This document shows, piece by piece, positions 20,195 through 31,548 of a stretch of DNA of 64,000 bases. The position numbers were made by a program, and so were the translations under genes. This stretch comes from Tridacna crocea (lineage: Eukaryota > Mollusca > Bivalvia > Cardiida > Cardiidae). Within the stretch, counting starts at the first letter, position 1. Each line of letters begins with the position of its first letter. Location of the stretch: positions 29,547,462 to 29,611,461 of the forward strand of contig OX031062.1 of NCBI GenBank assembly GCA_943736015.1, given 5' to 3'. Under the pieces are notes generated by a model, which searched no databases, had not been told where the DNA came from, and saw nothing but the letters and a program-made list of their open reading frames with translations.

Positions 20195-20286
20195 CCTGAA
20201 GCTATTTTCCAAGCCAATTGGTCCCTGTTTTGTAAATGAATGGTGGATAGGCTACCTACTGGCTGACCACAACTGAATGAATCATA
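20195..20286 (-). CDS. Candidate exon A of an unknown minus-strand gene
   Basis: Acceptor TTACCTAG and donor GTAAGC. 92 nt reading YDSFSCGQPVGSLSTIHLQN then RDQLAWKIASG, and joining exon B in phase across a 172-base intron. The acceptor side resembles a repeat also seen near 48698, which lowers confidence. Confidence 0.42.
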
Positions 20287-20450
20287 CTAGGTAAAGTTTT
20301 AATGTGTCAATATTTATTTTATTTTGAAATTTGAAGAAACAGCAGTGCTGCTATTTTGAAAAGTGATCTGGTTCTGTGCCCTGAATGCGCAAATTAGATA
20401 GGTCTGTACTGGAAAAATGGCACCTATCTAGAGGGAGATAATGGCTCAAT
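20262..20450. repeat. Dispersed repeat, two copies in window
   Basis: Shares ACTGAATGAAT..GTTTTA, TTGAAATTTGAA and GGGAGATAATGG blocks with 48698-48870. Boundaries are uncertain. Confidence 0.5.
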
Positions 20451-20552
20451 GATGTGTTTTTCACTATTCGCAGCTGTCTCTTCAAAGGTTATTTCATGTT
20501 TAAGATATTCTTTACTCTTTTCCAGACAACAAAATTTCACACTGGACTAAAT

Positions 20553-20757
20553 TTAACCCATTAACAAACAACACTATTTTAGACCGGTCCAAATTGAAAG
20601 CATTTGCAGACGACAAAATAAAAGTGACTGAAAATTTGAAATTTGTTTTGTGATCGGTAGAAAACATTGTGGGAAAAGGAGAAAATGCTGGTCAATGTTT
20701 TCTAAAGGCTTCTTTCTCAGGGGCGTCAAAAGTAGGGATTGTGTGGTAATGGATTAA
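20553..20757 (-). repeat. h1 element lacking one palindrome arm
   Basis: TTAA at 20553 and 20754. The left arm GGAGAAAATGCTGGT runs straight into CAATGTTTTC, so the whole opposite arm is deleted. A partial h1 end (20510-20552) precedes it. Confidence 0.85.
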
Positions 20758-20888
20758 AGCACCTTTTGCAACAATGTTTTCTATGCTATCAAAAAGTGTC
20801 ATGTACACATGAGAAACAGCTTCATCCTTGCTGTTATTTAGGGTCAATTAGAGATACCATAGAAATGCCTTATGGGAAAAAGAGTTAA
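20754..20888 (+). repeat. h3 element, left half missing
   Basis: Shares TTAA 20754 with the preceding copy. It retains only the right arm and the flank CATCCTTGCTGTTATTTAGG, ending TTAA 20885. Confidence 0.8.
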
Positions 20889-21069
20889 CCAACACTCAAC
20901 TATCAAGTAAATAAACTTAAGACTTAATTTACAGTTAAGTGAAGAATCGAACGTCTCAAGGGTATACCACCTCAATTTAAGTAAAGCTGTAATCTGTTTC
21001 AAGTGGGCCTAAGTTTACAGTGCATGAATGGCTGTTTTATAAAACTGTTTGAAGTAAAAATTTAGGTAC

Positions 21070-21195
21070 ATAGCTCTTTACTAAACAATCTTGAGTTGTA
21101 ATGACAATCAGGAAAAGGGATTATGAAAACATTGAGGGAAAAGAAAAAATGCAGGTAGCATTTTCTCCTTTTTAAGGTTATTTTAGCCAGAAGAT
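21070..21195 (+). repeat. Degenerate h1 remnant
   Basis: CTCTTTACTAAACAATC start, a shortened core AAATGCAGGTAGCATTTT, and no right flank. Confidence 0.55.
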
Positions 21196-21419
21196 TTAAC
21201 TCTTTACCACACATTCTCGACTTTTAACAACCCTGAGAAAGAAGTCTATAGAAAACATTGTGGGAGAAGGAGAAAATGCTGGTTATCAGCATTTTCTCCT
21301 TTTCCCACAATATTTTTTATCAAAGTCGGAAATCATCATATTACCAGGATTTAATTTGTTGTCTGCATATGCTTTGAATTTGGTCCAGTCCAAAAATTTG
21401 TCGTTTGGTAAAGAGGTAA
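21196..21419 (+). repeat. h1 element
   Basis: TTAA at 21196, right end drifted to GGTAA. Core GCTGGTTATCAGC with left arm GTGGGAGAAGG. Confidence 0.8.
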
Positions 21420-22183
21420 AAAAGATGGCATTGATCCAAGATCAGGCTGCACATTCTTTGCAATCTGATCTTGATCCAGTGTCTGCAATAAACAACTGAT
21501 GCATGTAGATCTACCAGCAGTTTTAGGTTTAAATCACACATAACATATTGAGGTTGCCATCAAATTTGTAAATGTGGTCCTGCATGGGTCAGTATAGAAT
21601 AATAGGACTCAAAATCAGAAGGTCAGAGGCTTGTACCTCACTAGAAGCATTTTTATTGGGTTTCCTTGACAAATACCACTTCAGCTTTCTCAACGCTTTG
21701 ATTATTGCGTGAGAGTTGCCTTGGAGAAGACAGTTTAAAGCTATAGCCTAGTACTGCTAGAATACAGGACCTAATTTGAATGTGGAGACTATTACTGTGA
21801 TATGTCTGAAATAGTGTTGAAAATGGCATAAAATACCACTCCCATCAATTAACCAATCATAGTACATGTATCAGTTAAGAGTTAGACATCAATAGGTTAG
21901 GATATGAACCCAAGCCAAGAAAGGGTAGGATTGTTGACAAAATGTGGTATGTGTACAATGAAACTGATCCTTGTGATAAAGCACTATCAAAATATTTTCT
22001 TTTTCCAAGGGTGGCAAATTTACTGTTTATGGGTTTAGGACACTTGTATTTGGGTTAATGTACCATGAAATAGAGCAGTTTGAAATTACCTATATCTTCC
22101 ACATATATATATATATGTACTAGCCGACAGTTACATCTACAAGGCATCGCTGCATGTAAATGGCACTTGCAACGGTTACAATT
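21420..22183. other. No gene; dyad repeat at the start
   Basis: 21430-21483 is the GATCAGGCTGCACA..GCAATCTGATCTTGATC dyad. The rest is apparently single-copy, with a TA repeat near 22103. Confidence 0.45.
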
Positions 22184-22412
22184 TTAACCCATTACCACAC
22201 AATCCCTGCTTTTGATGCCCCTGACAAAGAAGCCTTTAGAAAACATTGTGGGAAAAGGAGAAAATGCTGGTAACCAGCATTTTCTCCTTTTCCCACAATG
22301 TTTTCTACCCTTCACAAGACCAATTTCAATTTTTCAGTCACTTTTATTTTGTCGTCTGCAAATGCTTTCAATTTGGACAATCCTAAAATTTTGTTGTTTG
22401 GTAATGAGTTAA
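22184..22412 (+). repeat. h1 element, intact
   Basis: 229 bp between TTAA 22184 and 22409. The central palindrome is perfect. Confidence 0.92.
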
Positions 22413-22966
22413 GCCATTGCCGCACATAAATGACACTCGACATTCCTGCAAAAGAGATCTTTGAACACAGTGTTGTTAAAGAAACTATTGCGGCGTAATA
22501 CCGACAAAAGGCCCCATCTCTGTATAGTTCTATTCACATATGTGGCATTGTTTTATGAGTGAGAAGGATAGAAATTGATGAAACTTTCAGCTTCATTTCG
22601 TTGATTAATATTTTTTTTATCTATATGGAATGAATCCGTAAAAGTTTTTTTTGATGGATAATATTGGCTTTCATGGGTTTTTGTGGTACAAATGGGGAAA
22701 GTTACCAGTATCAAGCCCGAGCTGCTTGTAACAAGCAAATGGTAATTTTCCCACAATGGTTTCTGTAAAATTATAAGATATTAAATTTTTAAAAACTATG
22801 ATATTCTTCTTTGCTCTAGACTGCTTATCATGTATGTCACTTGTACAGGATTTGAGTTGGGCTAATGTTGGGTAATACTGTACTGCAATGTGTTAAGAAC
22901 TATTGTAAACTCTGTTACTTCCTTCAGACAATCAGTTCTGCACCAGCTTATGACCAAAACAATTGC
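22413..22966. other. No gene; weak hairpin remnant
   Basis: 22690-22760 carries a diverged hairpin (GCTGCTTGTAACAAGCAAAT, TTTTCCCACAATGG). Nothing else was recognised. Confidence 0.4.
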
Positions 22967-25900
22967 TTGACCCATTACCACACAATCCCGACTTTTAACG
23001 ACCCTAACTAATGCTTTTGAAACCATTGTGGAAAGAGGAGAAAATGCTGGTCAACAGGGTTTTCTCCTTTTCCCACAATGTTTTCTACCCTTCCGAAAAC
23101 AAAATTCAAATTTTCAGGCACTTTTTAGCTCGCCTGAGCACGAAGTGCTCATGATGAGCTATTGTGATCATACTGTGTCCGTCGTCCGTCGTCCGTCGTC
23201 GACTTTTTACCTTGTGTACGCTCTAGAGGCCACAGTTTTGGTCGGATACTGATGAAAATTGGTCAGGATGTTTGTCTCGATAAATTCTCGGATGAGTTCG
23301 AAAATGGGTCATGTGGGGTCAAAAACTAGGTCACTAGGTCAAATCTTAGAAAAACATTGTGTACGCTCTAGAGGCCACATTTTGAGTCGGATACTCATGA
23401 AAATTGGTCAGGATGTTTGTCTCGATGATATCTCAGATGACTTCGAAAATGGGTCATGTGGGGTCAAAAACTAGGTCACCAGGTCAAATCTTAGAAAAAC
23501 CTTGTGTACGCTCTAGAGGCCACATTTTCAGTTGGATACTCATGAAAGTTGGTCAAGATGTTTGTCTGGATGATAGCTCGGACGAGTTTGAAAATGGGTC
23601 ATGTGGGGTCAAAAACTAGGTCACTAGGTCAAATCTTAGAAAAACCTTGTGTACGCTCTAGAGGCCACATTTTCAGTCGGATACTCATGAAAGTTGGTCA
23701 AGATGTTTGTCTGGATGATATCTCGGACGAGTTCGAAAATGGGTCATGTGGGGTCAAAACTAGGTCACTAGGTCAAATCTTAGAAAAACCTTGTGTACGC
23801 TCTAGAGGCCACATTTTGAGTCAGATACTCATGAAAGTTGGTCAGGATGTTTGTCTCGATGATATCTCGGATGAGTTCGAAAATGGGTCATGTGGGGTCA
23901 AAAACTAGGTCACCAGGTCAAATCTTAGAAAAACCTTTTGTATGCTCTAGAGGCCACATTTTCAGTCGGATACTCATGAAATTTGTCAAGATGTTTGTCT
24001 GGATGATATCTCGGACAAGTTCGAAAATGGGTCATGTGGGGTCAAAAACTAGGTCACTAGGTCAAATCTTAGAAAAACCTTGTGTATGCTCTAGAGGCCA
24101 CATTTTGAGTCAGATACTCATGAAAGTTGGTCAGGATGTTTGTCTCGATGATATCTCGGATGAGTTCGAAAATGGGTCATGTGGGGTCAAAAACTAGGTC
24201 ACCAGGTCAAATATTAGAAAAACCTTGTGTACGCTCTAGAGGCCACATTTTCAGTTGGATACTCATGAAAGTTGGTCAAGATGTTTGTCTGGATGATAGC
24301 TCGGACGAGTTTGAAAATGGGTCATGTGGGGTCAAAAACTAGGTCACTAGGTCAAATCTTAGAAAAACCTTGTGTACGCTCTAGAGGCCACATTTTCAGT
24401 CGGATACTCATGAAAGTTGGTCAGGATGTTTGTCTGGATGATATCTCGGACGAGTTCGAAAATGGGTCATGTGGGGTCAAAACTAGGTCACTAGGTCAAA
24501 TATTAGAAAAACCTTGTGTACGCTCTAGAGGCCACATTTTGAGTCAGATACTCATGAAAGTTGGTCAGGATGTTTGTCTCGATGATATCTCGGATGAGTT
24601 CGAAAATGGGTCATGTGGGGTCAAAAACTAGGTCACCAGGTCAAATCTTAGAAAAACCTTTTGTATGCTCTAGAGGCCACATTTTCAGTCGGATACTCAT
24701 GAAATTTGTCAAGATGTTTGTCTGGATGATATCTCGGACAAGTTCGAAAATGGGTCATGTGGGGTCAAAAACTAGGTCACTAGGTCAAATCTTAGAAAAA
24801 CCTTGTGTATGCTCTAGAGGCCACATTTTGAGTCAGATACTCATGAAAGTTGGTCAGGATGTTTGTCTCGATGATATCTCGGATGAGTTCGAAAATGGGT
24901 CATGTGGGGTCAAAAACTAGGTCACCAGGTCAAATCTTAGAAAAACCTTGTGTACGCCCTAGAGGCCACATTTTGAGTCAGATACTCATGAAAGTTGGAA
25001 AAACCTTGTGTACGCTCTAGAGGCCACATTTTCAGTTGGATACTCATGAAAGTTGGTCAAGATGTTTGTCTGGATGATAGCTCGGACGAGTTTGAAAATG
25101 GGTTACGTGGGGTCAAAAACTAGGTCACCAGGTCAAATGTTAGAAAAACCTTTTGTACGCTCTAGAGGCCACATTTTCAGTCGGATACTCATGAAAGTTG
25201 GTCAGGATGTTCGTCTGGATGATATCTCGGATCATTTTGAAAATGGGTCATGTGGGGTCAAAAACTAGGTCACCAGGTCAAATCTTAGAAAAACCTTTTG
25301 TACGCTCTAGAGGCCACATTTTCAGTTGGATACTCATGAAAGTTGGTCAGGATGTTTGCCTGGATGATATCTCGGACAAGATCGAAAATGGGTCAAGTGG
25401 GGTCAAAAACTAGGTCACTAGGTCAAATGTTAGAAAAACCTTTTGTAAGCTCTAGAGGCCACATTTTCAGTCCGAAACTCTTGTAAGTTGGTCAGAATGT
25501 TTGTCTGGATGATATCTCAGACAGGTTTGAAAATGGGTCATTGGGGGTTAAAAACTAGGTCACCAGGTCAAATCTTAGAAAAACCTTGTATATGCTCTGG
25601 ATGCCACATTTTCAGTCCAACACTCTTGAAAATTAGTCAGAATGTTTGCCTTTATAATATCTTGGATGATTTTGAAAATGGGTCATGTTGGGTCAAAAAC
25701 TGGGTCAATAGGTCAGATGTTATAAACACCTTTTGTATGCTCTGGAGGACACATTTTCAGCCTGATACTCCTAAAACTTGTTCATAATATTTGTCCTGGT
25801 GATACCTTGAATGAGTTTGAAAATGGGTCATGTGGAGTCAAAAACTGGGTCAATGGGTCAAATATTAGAAAAACCTTGTGTACACTCTAGAGGCTACATT

Positions 25901-26281
25901 TTCTGCCTGATACTCTTCAGACTTGGTCAGAATTGTTTGTTTTGGTGATGTCTCAAAAGAGTTTGATAATGGGTAATTGTCGGGTCCAAAACTAGGTCAG
26001 TTGATGAAATCTTAGAAAAACCTTTTGTACACTGTAGAGGCCACATTTTCAGTCCAATACTCATGAAACTTGGCCAGAATGTTTGTTTTATTGATATCTC
26101 AAAAGTGTTTGATGATGGGTAATGTCTGATAAAAAACTAGGTCGCTGGGAAACTAGATGGTGCATGTTTGGTCAATAAACTCAGGTGAGCGATTTCAGGG
26201 CCATCATGGCCCTCTTGTATTTTGTTGTCTGCAAATGCTTTCAATTTGGATAGGTCTAAAATTTTGTCATTTTGTAGTGAC
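22967..26281 (+). repeat. h1 element split by the third Helitron-like unit
   Basis: The left part (22967-23125) stops at CAGGCACTTTT and the right part resumes at 26219 with ATTTTGTTGTCTGCAAATGC. This is the exact continuation of the h1 consensus, so the host sequence is undisturbed. Confidence 0.88.
23126..26218 (+). mobile_element. Helitron/pearl-like unit, 145-bp tandem array, about 20 units
   Basis: Head TAGCTCGCCTGAGCACGAAG with a TGAGCAC..GTGCTCA hairpin, then CGTCGTCCGTCGTCC. About 20 tandem monomers of 144-145 bp follow, marked by TTGGTCAGGATGTTTGTCT (23258, 23403, 23548 and on). The tail has TCAGGTGAGC, hairpin GGGCCATCATGGCCC and CTCTTGT. A 723-bp block of five monomers is duplicated (about 23400-24120 and 24123-24843), and one monomer is shortened near 24990. 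The last units are the most diverged. Long ORFs here come from the repeat period and are not genes. Confidence 0.85.
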
Positions 26282-26564
26282 TTTAGTTTGATAAACCATG
26301 GTGCCTCCCTTCGCAAGCATTGAAAAGACAAAAAGGAATTCTTTTCATAAGATTCTAAACCCCTAGGCCGTTAAGTGCCACTCAAGGGCCTTTTACAGAT
26401 AGTGTAGATTCAAGGTCAGTCTGCACAGAGCATGCAGTCTGGTCTTAGATCTAAATTGTCTGGGAGATATTTTTCTCCTAAAATCATGTAAAACGGCTTT
26501 GAAATAGTAACATTTTGGTTTTTAACCTTTTGCTATAGGCAGTAAGGTTTCAGTAGGTTATTAT
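26282..26564. other. No gene; dyad repeat
   Basis: 26399-26462 carries the GTCTGCACAGAGCATGCAGTC dyad of the short GATCAGACTGCA family. Confidence 0.5.
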
Positions 26565-26790
26565 TTAACCCTTTACCACAGCAGAAAATTAGACCTATCA
26601 AATCAAAAGAATATGCGTAAGATAATTTCATAGTGGCTCAAATAATGCAATATTTCTTTGATAGAGTACAAAACTTTATGGGAAAAGGAGAAAATACTGG
26701 TTAGCATCATTTTCTCCTTTTTCCTACAAAGTTTTCAAGAGGCCTCTTCCTCAGGGTCGTTAGACTTGTCATCTTGTGGTAAAAGGTTAA
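26565..26790 (-). repeat. h1 element
   Basis: TTAA at 26565 and 26787. Arms TTATGGGAAAAGGAG and CTCCTTTTTCCTACAAAG, loop TGGTTAGCATCA. Confidence 0.8.
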
Positions 26791-26819
26791 TCAATTAGCA
26801 GGCTTCTTACTATATATAT

Positions 26820-26965
26820 AGTGAAAAGACCAACCCACATAACTCGTTAGATCATAGGACTGGTGATCATGAGGGTGTGGGTTCAATTCCAAAGGCTGGC
26901 CATCTAAAATTACTATTTTTCTTTGGGACTGAGTTCCCATGTAACGATGCTTTACACCAAGCACA
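26820..26965 (+). mobile_element. tRNA-like SINE head
   Basis: Reads TAACTCGTTAGATCATAGGA, then GTGTGGGTTCAATTCC, a close match to the tRNA B box. The downstream part is short and runs into an h1 copy at TTAA 26966. It is a different family from the SINE at 6541. Confidence 0.6.
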
Positions 26966-27194
26966 TTAACTCTTTACCACACGAGGAAAATTTAGACTGG
27001 TCCAAATTTAAAGCATTTGCAGACGACAAAATAAAGGTGACTGAAAAATAGAATTTTGTTCTGGGAAGGGTGGAAAACACTGTGGGAAAAGGAGAAAATG
27101 CTGGTTACCAGCATTTTCTCCTTTTCCCACAGTGTTTTCAAAAGGCTTCTTTCTCAGAGGCGTCAAAAGTAGGGATTGTGCGGTAATGGGTTAA
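26966..27194 (-). repeat. h1 element with paired ACTGTG/CACAGT arms
   Basis: 229 bp, TTAA at 26966 and 27191. Both arms carry the C/G variant (AACACTGTGGG with CCCACAGTGTT). Confidence 0.92.
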
Positions 27195-27214
27195 AGAACC
27201 AGGCAAAACTTTAC

Positions 27215-27330
27215 ATGGGTTTCGTACTGTATCAGATTCTGCACTATCCTCCATAACAATACGAACAGTTTTCAGGGGGCCTCGCCCATATCGGAAACCG
27301 GTGGCAACGATAAATAAACACAAATTCAAT
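27215..27330 (-). CDS. Candidate internal exon, unknown gene
   Basis: Acceptor TATCCCCTGCCTTTCCTCATAG and donor GTAAAG. 116 nt open in one frame: LNLCLFIVATGFRYGRGPLK then TVRIVMEDSAESDTVRNP. An overlapping alternative upstream frame (27327-27440) could instead be a last exon. The donor lies 20 bases from an h1 copy. Confidence 0.42.
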
Positions 27331-27641
27331 CTATGAGGAAAGGCAGGGGATACTGTTTTGTCATTTCCATCTCCTTGTCCATCCATCTATTTGTTATGTC
27401 CTCCTTCCCTCTCTGTACAGACTCATGCATCATCTTTTGCTGGGGGAATCCATTTAGTGGGGCCAGTAGTTTTTTTCCATGCATCAAATTGAAATTGCAT
27501 GAAGCATATAGAATCTTCAATATTTGCGAAAGTTCTAAATGGCACTGACATGAAATTCATTTGTCTCTCAATTTTTTTAATACATACTAAAAGTATGTAT
27601 CATTTATTTTTTGGTTCTCAAAGGCCTGCCAGTTAACATTT
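27331..27641. other. Possible coding sequence on minus strand, frame uncertain
   Basis: On the minus strand, after GATTCCCCCAG (27440), a frame reads QKMMHESVQRGKEDITNRWM then DKEMEMTKQYPLPFLID and stops at 27327. It conflicts with the exon proposed at 27215-27330, so only one can be right. Confidence 0.3.
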
Positions 27642-27862
27642 AAACCTTTACTTAACAATGCCATGTTTTAATAACCAAGGGAAGAGTGCCTCTGCACACA
27701 TTGTTAGCAAAGGAAAAATTGGTGAGAACCGGCATTTTCTCCTTTTTTCAACGATATTTTCTACGTATCAGTAGACATCTCTCATCATTTGAGCCTTCCG
27801 TTAAGTTTTATCTGCACATGCTGGCAATATGGGCAAGTCTATAATTCTGTTGTATGGTTCAT
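27642..27862 (+). repeat. Degenerate h1 element
   Basis: Recognisable flanks (ACCTTTACTTAACAATG, TCTGCACATGCTGGCAATAT) and right arm GGCATTTTCTCC. The left arm has drifted. Confidence 0.55.
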
Positions 27863-28146
27863 CTTTTGTCCCCTGTCACTAGCATAGCCTTTTTCTGAAT
27901 TTTTAGGTTATAAATGGAGATAAGACTTTGATGGACTGTGAACAAGATCAAACTACTTGAAATGCTAGATTCAGTTAGAACCTATGAGATAGGTAATAAC
28001 TATGGTGTAAAGAGATGATAGTGATTTTCACACCTTGTTAACTGGAGGTATGTAACATACATTTAAAACATCTAAACCTTATACTTTTTAACCCCAAACC
28101 TTCAAAAAGATTATCATTTACCAGATGAAACCCAAATTATACCCAT

Positions 28147-28825
28147 TTAACTCATTACCAAACAACAATATCTTAGGCCTGTCCAAATCGAAAGCATTTG
28201 CAGACAACAAAGTAAAAGTGACTGAAAATTTGAAATTTGTTTTGAGAAAGGTAGAAAACATTGTGGGAAAAGGAGAAAATGCTGGTTACCAGCATTTTCT
28301 CCTTTACCCACAATGTTTTCTCCAGGCTTCTTTCTCAGGGGCGTCAAAAGTAGGGATTGTGTGGTAATGGGTTAACTCAGTACCAGATGACATTATTGTA
28401 GGCTTGTCAAAATTGAAAGCATTTGCAGACGACAAAATAAAATTGGTTGAAAATTTGAAACTTGTTTTGTGAAGGGTAGAAAACTTTGTGGGAAAAGGAG
28501 AAAGTGCTGGTTACCAGCATTTTCTCCTTTTCCCACAGTGTTTTCTAAAGGCTTCTTTCTCAAGGTCATCAAAAGTAGGGATTGTGTGGTAATGGGTTAA
28601 CTCATTACCACACAACAAAATTTTGGGTTTGTCCAAATCGAAAGCATTTGCAGACGACAAAATAAAAGTGACCCAAAATTTGAAACTTGTTTTGTAAAGG
28701 GTAGATAACATTGTGGGAAAAGGAGAAAATGCTGGTTACCAGCATTTTCTCCTTTTCCCACAATGTTTTCTAAAGGCTTCTTTCTCAGGGGCGTCAAAAG
28801 TAGGGATTGTGTGGTAATGGGTTAA
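28147..28825 (-). repeat. Three h1 elements in tandem sharing TTAA
   Basis: Reverse copies at 28147-28375, 28372-28600 and 28597-28825. Each is 229 bp and starts exactly 225 bases after the last, with one TTAA serving both neighbours. All have strong palindromes. The copies differ at scattered positions, so they are not a very recent exact duplication. Confidence 0.93.
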
Positions 28826-28857
28826 AGGAGTATTAATCCCACCCCAAAAAAGTACTT

Positions 28858-29085
28858 TCATTTTTTACGAAACAAGAAAATTTTAGACAGGTCAAATTGA
28901 AAACATTAATTTTTCAGACGACAAATTAAACATAACTGAAATGGTGATTTCTCCTTTTGATGGGATAGAAATATTGCGGGAAGAGGAGAATATGCTGGTT
29001 ACCAGCATTTTCCTCTTTTCCCATATTGCTTTAAAAAGCCTTCTCTTTCTAGTTTAAAAGTTGGGATTGTGTAGGAAGCCCAATA
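28858..29085 (-). repeat. Old h1 element
   Basis: Arms GCGGGAAGAGGAGAATATG and CATTTTCCTCTTTTCCCATA pair partly. The outer ends are lost. Confidence 0.65.
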
Positions 29086-29165
29086 GTGGCCAAAATTCAA
29101 TGCATGATTTGTGGTAAAGTGCATTTGAATGTAATGTATACCATTTAAAAGTATGGAAAATATCT

Positions 29166-29383
29166 TTAACCCTTTCCTAAACAATCCCTGGTTTTTACGG
29201 GTCTGGAATAGAAGCCTTTTGAAAACATTGTGGAAAAAGGAGATCCAGCATTTTCTCCTTTTCCCACAATGTTTTCTACCCTATCATAGATAGAAATCAT
29301 CTTTTCAGCAAGAGTTGAATTGTCGTCTGCAAATGCTTTCAATTTGGTCTAGTTCAAAAATTTGTTGTTTGGGAAAGGGTTAA
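29166..29383 (+). repeat. h4 element with core deletion
   Basis: TTAA at 29166 and 29380. The left arm jumps from AAAAAGGAGA to TCCAGCATTTTC, so about 11 bases at the palindrome centre are missing on one side. Confidence 0.85.
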
Positions 29384-29681
29384 GATAACAATCTACTGTA
29401 TTATTGTGTGGTTGGTGCAAATATTAGTGGCTGACAGAAACAATGAATTTTAAAATCAGGCAAAGATAAACAAAAGATTTTGACCTTGCAACTTTAACCC
29501 TGCTTTTGACATTAATTTCCGTGCCATAATTACCACATTTAATAACAGATTGTCATCATTGCATTGCATATTGAAAAAAAACAACAGAAAATTAATTGTT
29601 ATCATTCCATTTAAAAAAAAAAAGGGACAATAATTTTGCAAGAAATTTCAAGATCTGTTTTGTATCTGTCAGTCTACAGTT

Positions 29682-29910
29682 CATTCTTTACAAAACAACA
29701 AAATTTTAGACTAGTCAAAATTGTTAGTACATGTATTTGCAGCCGACAACTTTATAGAGTGCCACAAGTGAATAAATTTATCCTCAATAAGGTAGAAAAT
29801 AGTAGAGAGAAAGGAGGAAATGCTGATCACCAGCATTTCTCCTTTTCCCATGATGTTTTCTCCCTTTCCCATGATGTTTTCAAAGGCCTTCTGCAGTGTG
29901 GTAAACCGTT
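29682..29910 (-). repeat. Degenerate h1 element
   Basis: Core ATGCTGATCACCAGCAT. The segment TTTTCCCATGATGTTTTC is locally duplicated at 29845-29881. The ends are worn. Confidence 0.6.
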
Positions 29911-30037
29911 ATCCTTCTAAATAACCCAACTGAAAGACTTCAAGATTTTCTGTTTCTAAGGTAATTTTTGGGGAAAGATATCTCCCTATCAGGCGGTGTA
30001 AATCAAAACTAGACTGTGTGTTCTATGCAGCCTGAGC

Positions 30038-30584
30038 TAAAAGGTGGCTCTTCAGATTTTTGGACGAAAATTTTACAAAAGTGCCAAAAAATCATCCTTA
30101 AACTCCCAAAGCCTTTTAATCTTCATTCATAAAACCCCAGTAGTCGAAAACCGTCCCACAACACGGAAAATTAGAGATTTACTACGGCCCAGGCTGACAC
30201 CAATGGGAGACACATTCTATTTTTAGATGATCAATTCGCTCATTTACTTACAGGAATACAGAGAAGAAGCTTCAAACATAGCGTCCAAAGAAGATATTAT
30301 GGAAGAAATTATTACATGTTTGTTATGATAGGGATTTAAGCATTATGGGTCACATGCAAGTCACTTGACATTCCCACAATGCTTTATTGATTTCTGGCGC
30401 GAAATCTAAAAATAGCTTAAGAGGCTACGTAGCCTTTTAAGGGAATACCATCAAAAAAGAATTTTTTTTGTAATTTTCTGAATCTTAATTATTGATGATT
30501 TGTATTATTTTTTCATATGAATTTCAGTGATATATATATTTTTTAATTTGGTGAGATGTAAAAATTCTAAATACCCACCTTTAA
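30038..30584 (-). repeat. E549 element
   Basis: Reverse copy of 547 bp. The left TTAA is mutated (TAAA), the right TTAA is at 30581. The palindrome GGCTACGTAGCC is at about 30424. Confidence 0.9.
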
Positions 30585-30722
30585 TCTGTACTGTCTGAAA
30601 ACGGTGACTGAGTCGCATTTTACAGACTTACGGTTAAAAGTCAGTATCATGTTGTAAAGGATTTGATCTTATCGTGTTAAGTAAGTGAAACATTGTAGTT
30701 CAAGGCAAGAGATACAGAAACT

Positions 30723-30951
30723 TTAACCCTTTCCCAAACTACAAATTTTAGACTCTTCCAAACTGAAAGAGTTAGCAGACAACAATTTTTAACTTTAATA
30801 ACAATCGAAGAAAATTATCCAAACGGACCAAAAACACTGTGGGAAAAGGAGAAATTGCTTGTTACGAGCAATTTCTCCTTTTCCCACAGTGTTTTCAAAA
30901 GACTTGTACTGCAGACATGTAAAAACAAGGGCTTGTTTGGGAAAGGGTTAA
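30723..30951 (-). repeat. h2 element, intact
   Basis: 229 bp, TTAA at 30723 and 30948. Core ATTGCTTGTTACGAGCAAT has one T/G mismatch in the stem, intermediate between fully paired copies elsewhere. Confidence 0.9.
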
Positions 30952-31299
30952 GGCTGTGTTTGTCAAGATAATCTCACAATGAAGAAGACTGTCAATTCAG
31001 GATCAGGCTAAAAATACAATGTAACATCTAACTTTCAAGGCTGATTTTGCTCAGATATCTCGCAAAGAAAAAGAGTGTCTGGGTTTTCTAAAGTTTCTGT
31101 GTAAGAAATGAAATCAAGGTCCAGTATTAACAGTGTAAAAGTAATTCGATGTCTGCCTAACTGTGATAGGAAAATTGGCTTGATTACTTATTATCCCGAA
31201 GTTGTCATGATTTAGTCTTTCTTATCAGCATGTTTTTGGCTTGTCAGGTCTGATACAATACATTTACAGCTGAAAATATGTTTAAACAAACATTCCTGT
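30952..31299. other. No gene or repeat recognised
   Basis: About 350 bases of ordinary A/T-rich DNA. Confidence 0.4.
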
Positions 31300-31509
31300 C
31301 TGTAAATAACTCTAGGGAAAAAAGGCTTTTTGAAACATTGCGTGGAAATGAGAAAATGCTGGTGAATAGCACAATAATTCTCCTTTTCGTTCAAGTTTTC
31401 GAACCTGGTTTTGAAGATAAACTCCATTATTCGAGCCATATATATGATTTAATCTTTCCACACTAAGTTTAGAAGAGTACTAAAACTTTTGTCATCTGGT
31501 AAAGAGTTA
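31300..31509 (+). repeat. Degenerate h1 element
   Basis: Weak arms around AAATGCTGGTGAATAGCAC. Right end GTCATCTGGTAAAGAGTTA. Confidence 0.55.
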
Positions 31510-31548
31510 TGAAAAGTTTGATTACAGTTGTGTTTTGATGAAAAGCTT

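Noticed and set aside
23259-25787. Several overlapping ORFs of 71-119 residues
   Set aside because: They repeat the same peptide with the 145-bp monomer period and shift frame from unit to unit. They are by-products of the tandem array.
28147-28825. Regularly spaced repeats resembling a CRISPR array
   Set aside because: The units are 225-bp transposable elements sharing TTAA, in eukaryotic DNA, with no short repeat-spacer pattern.
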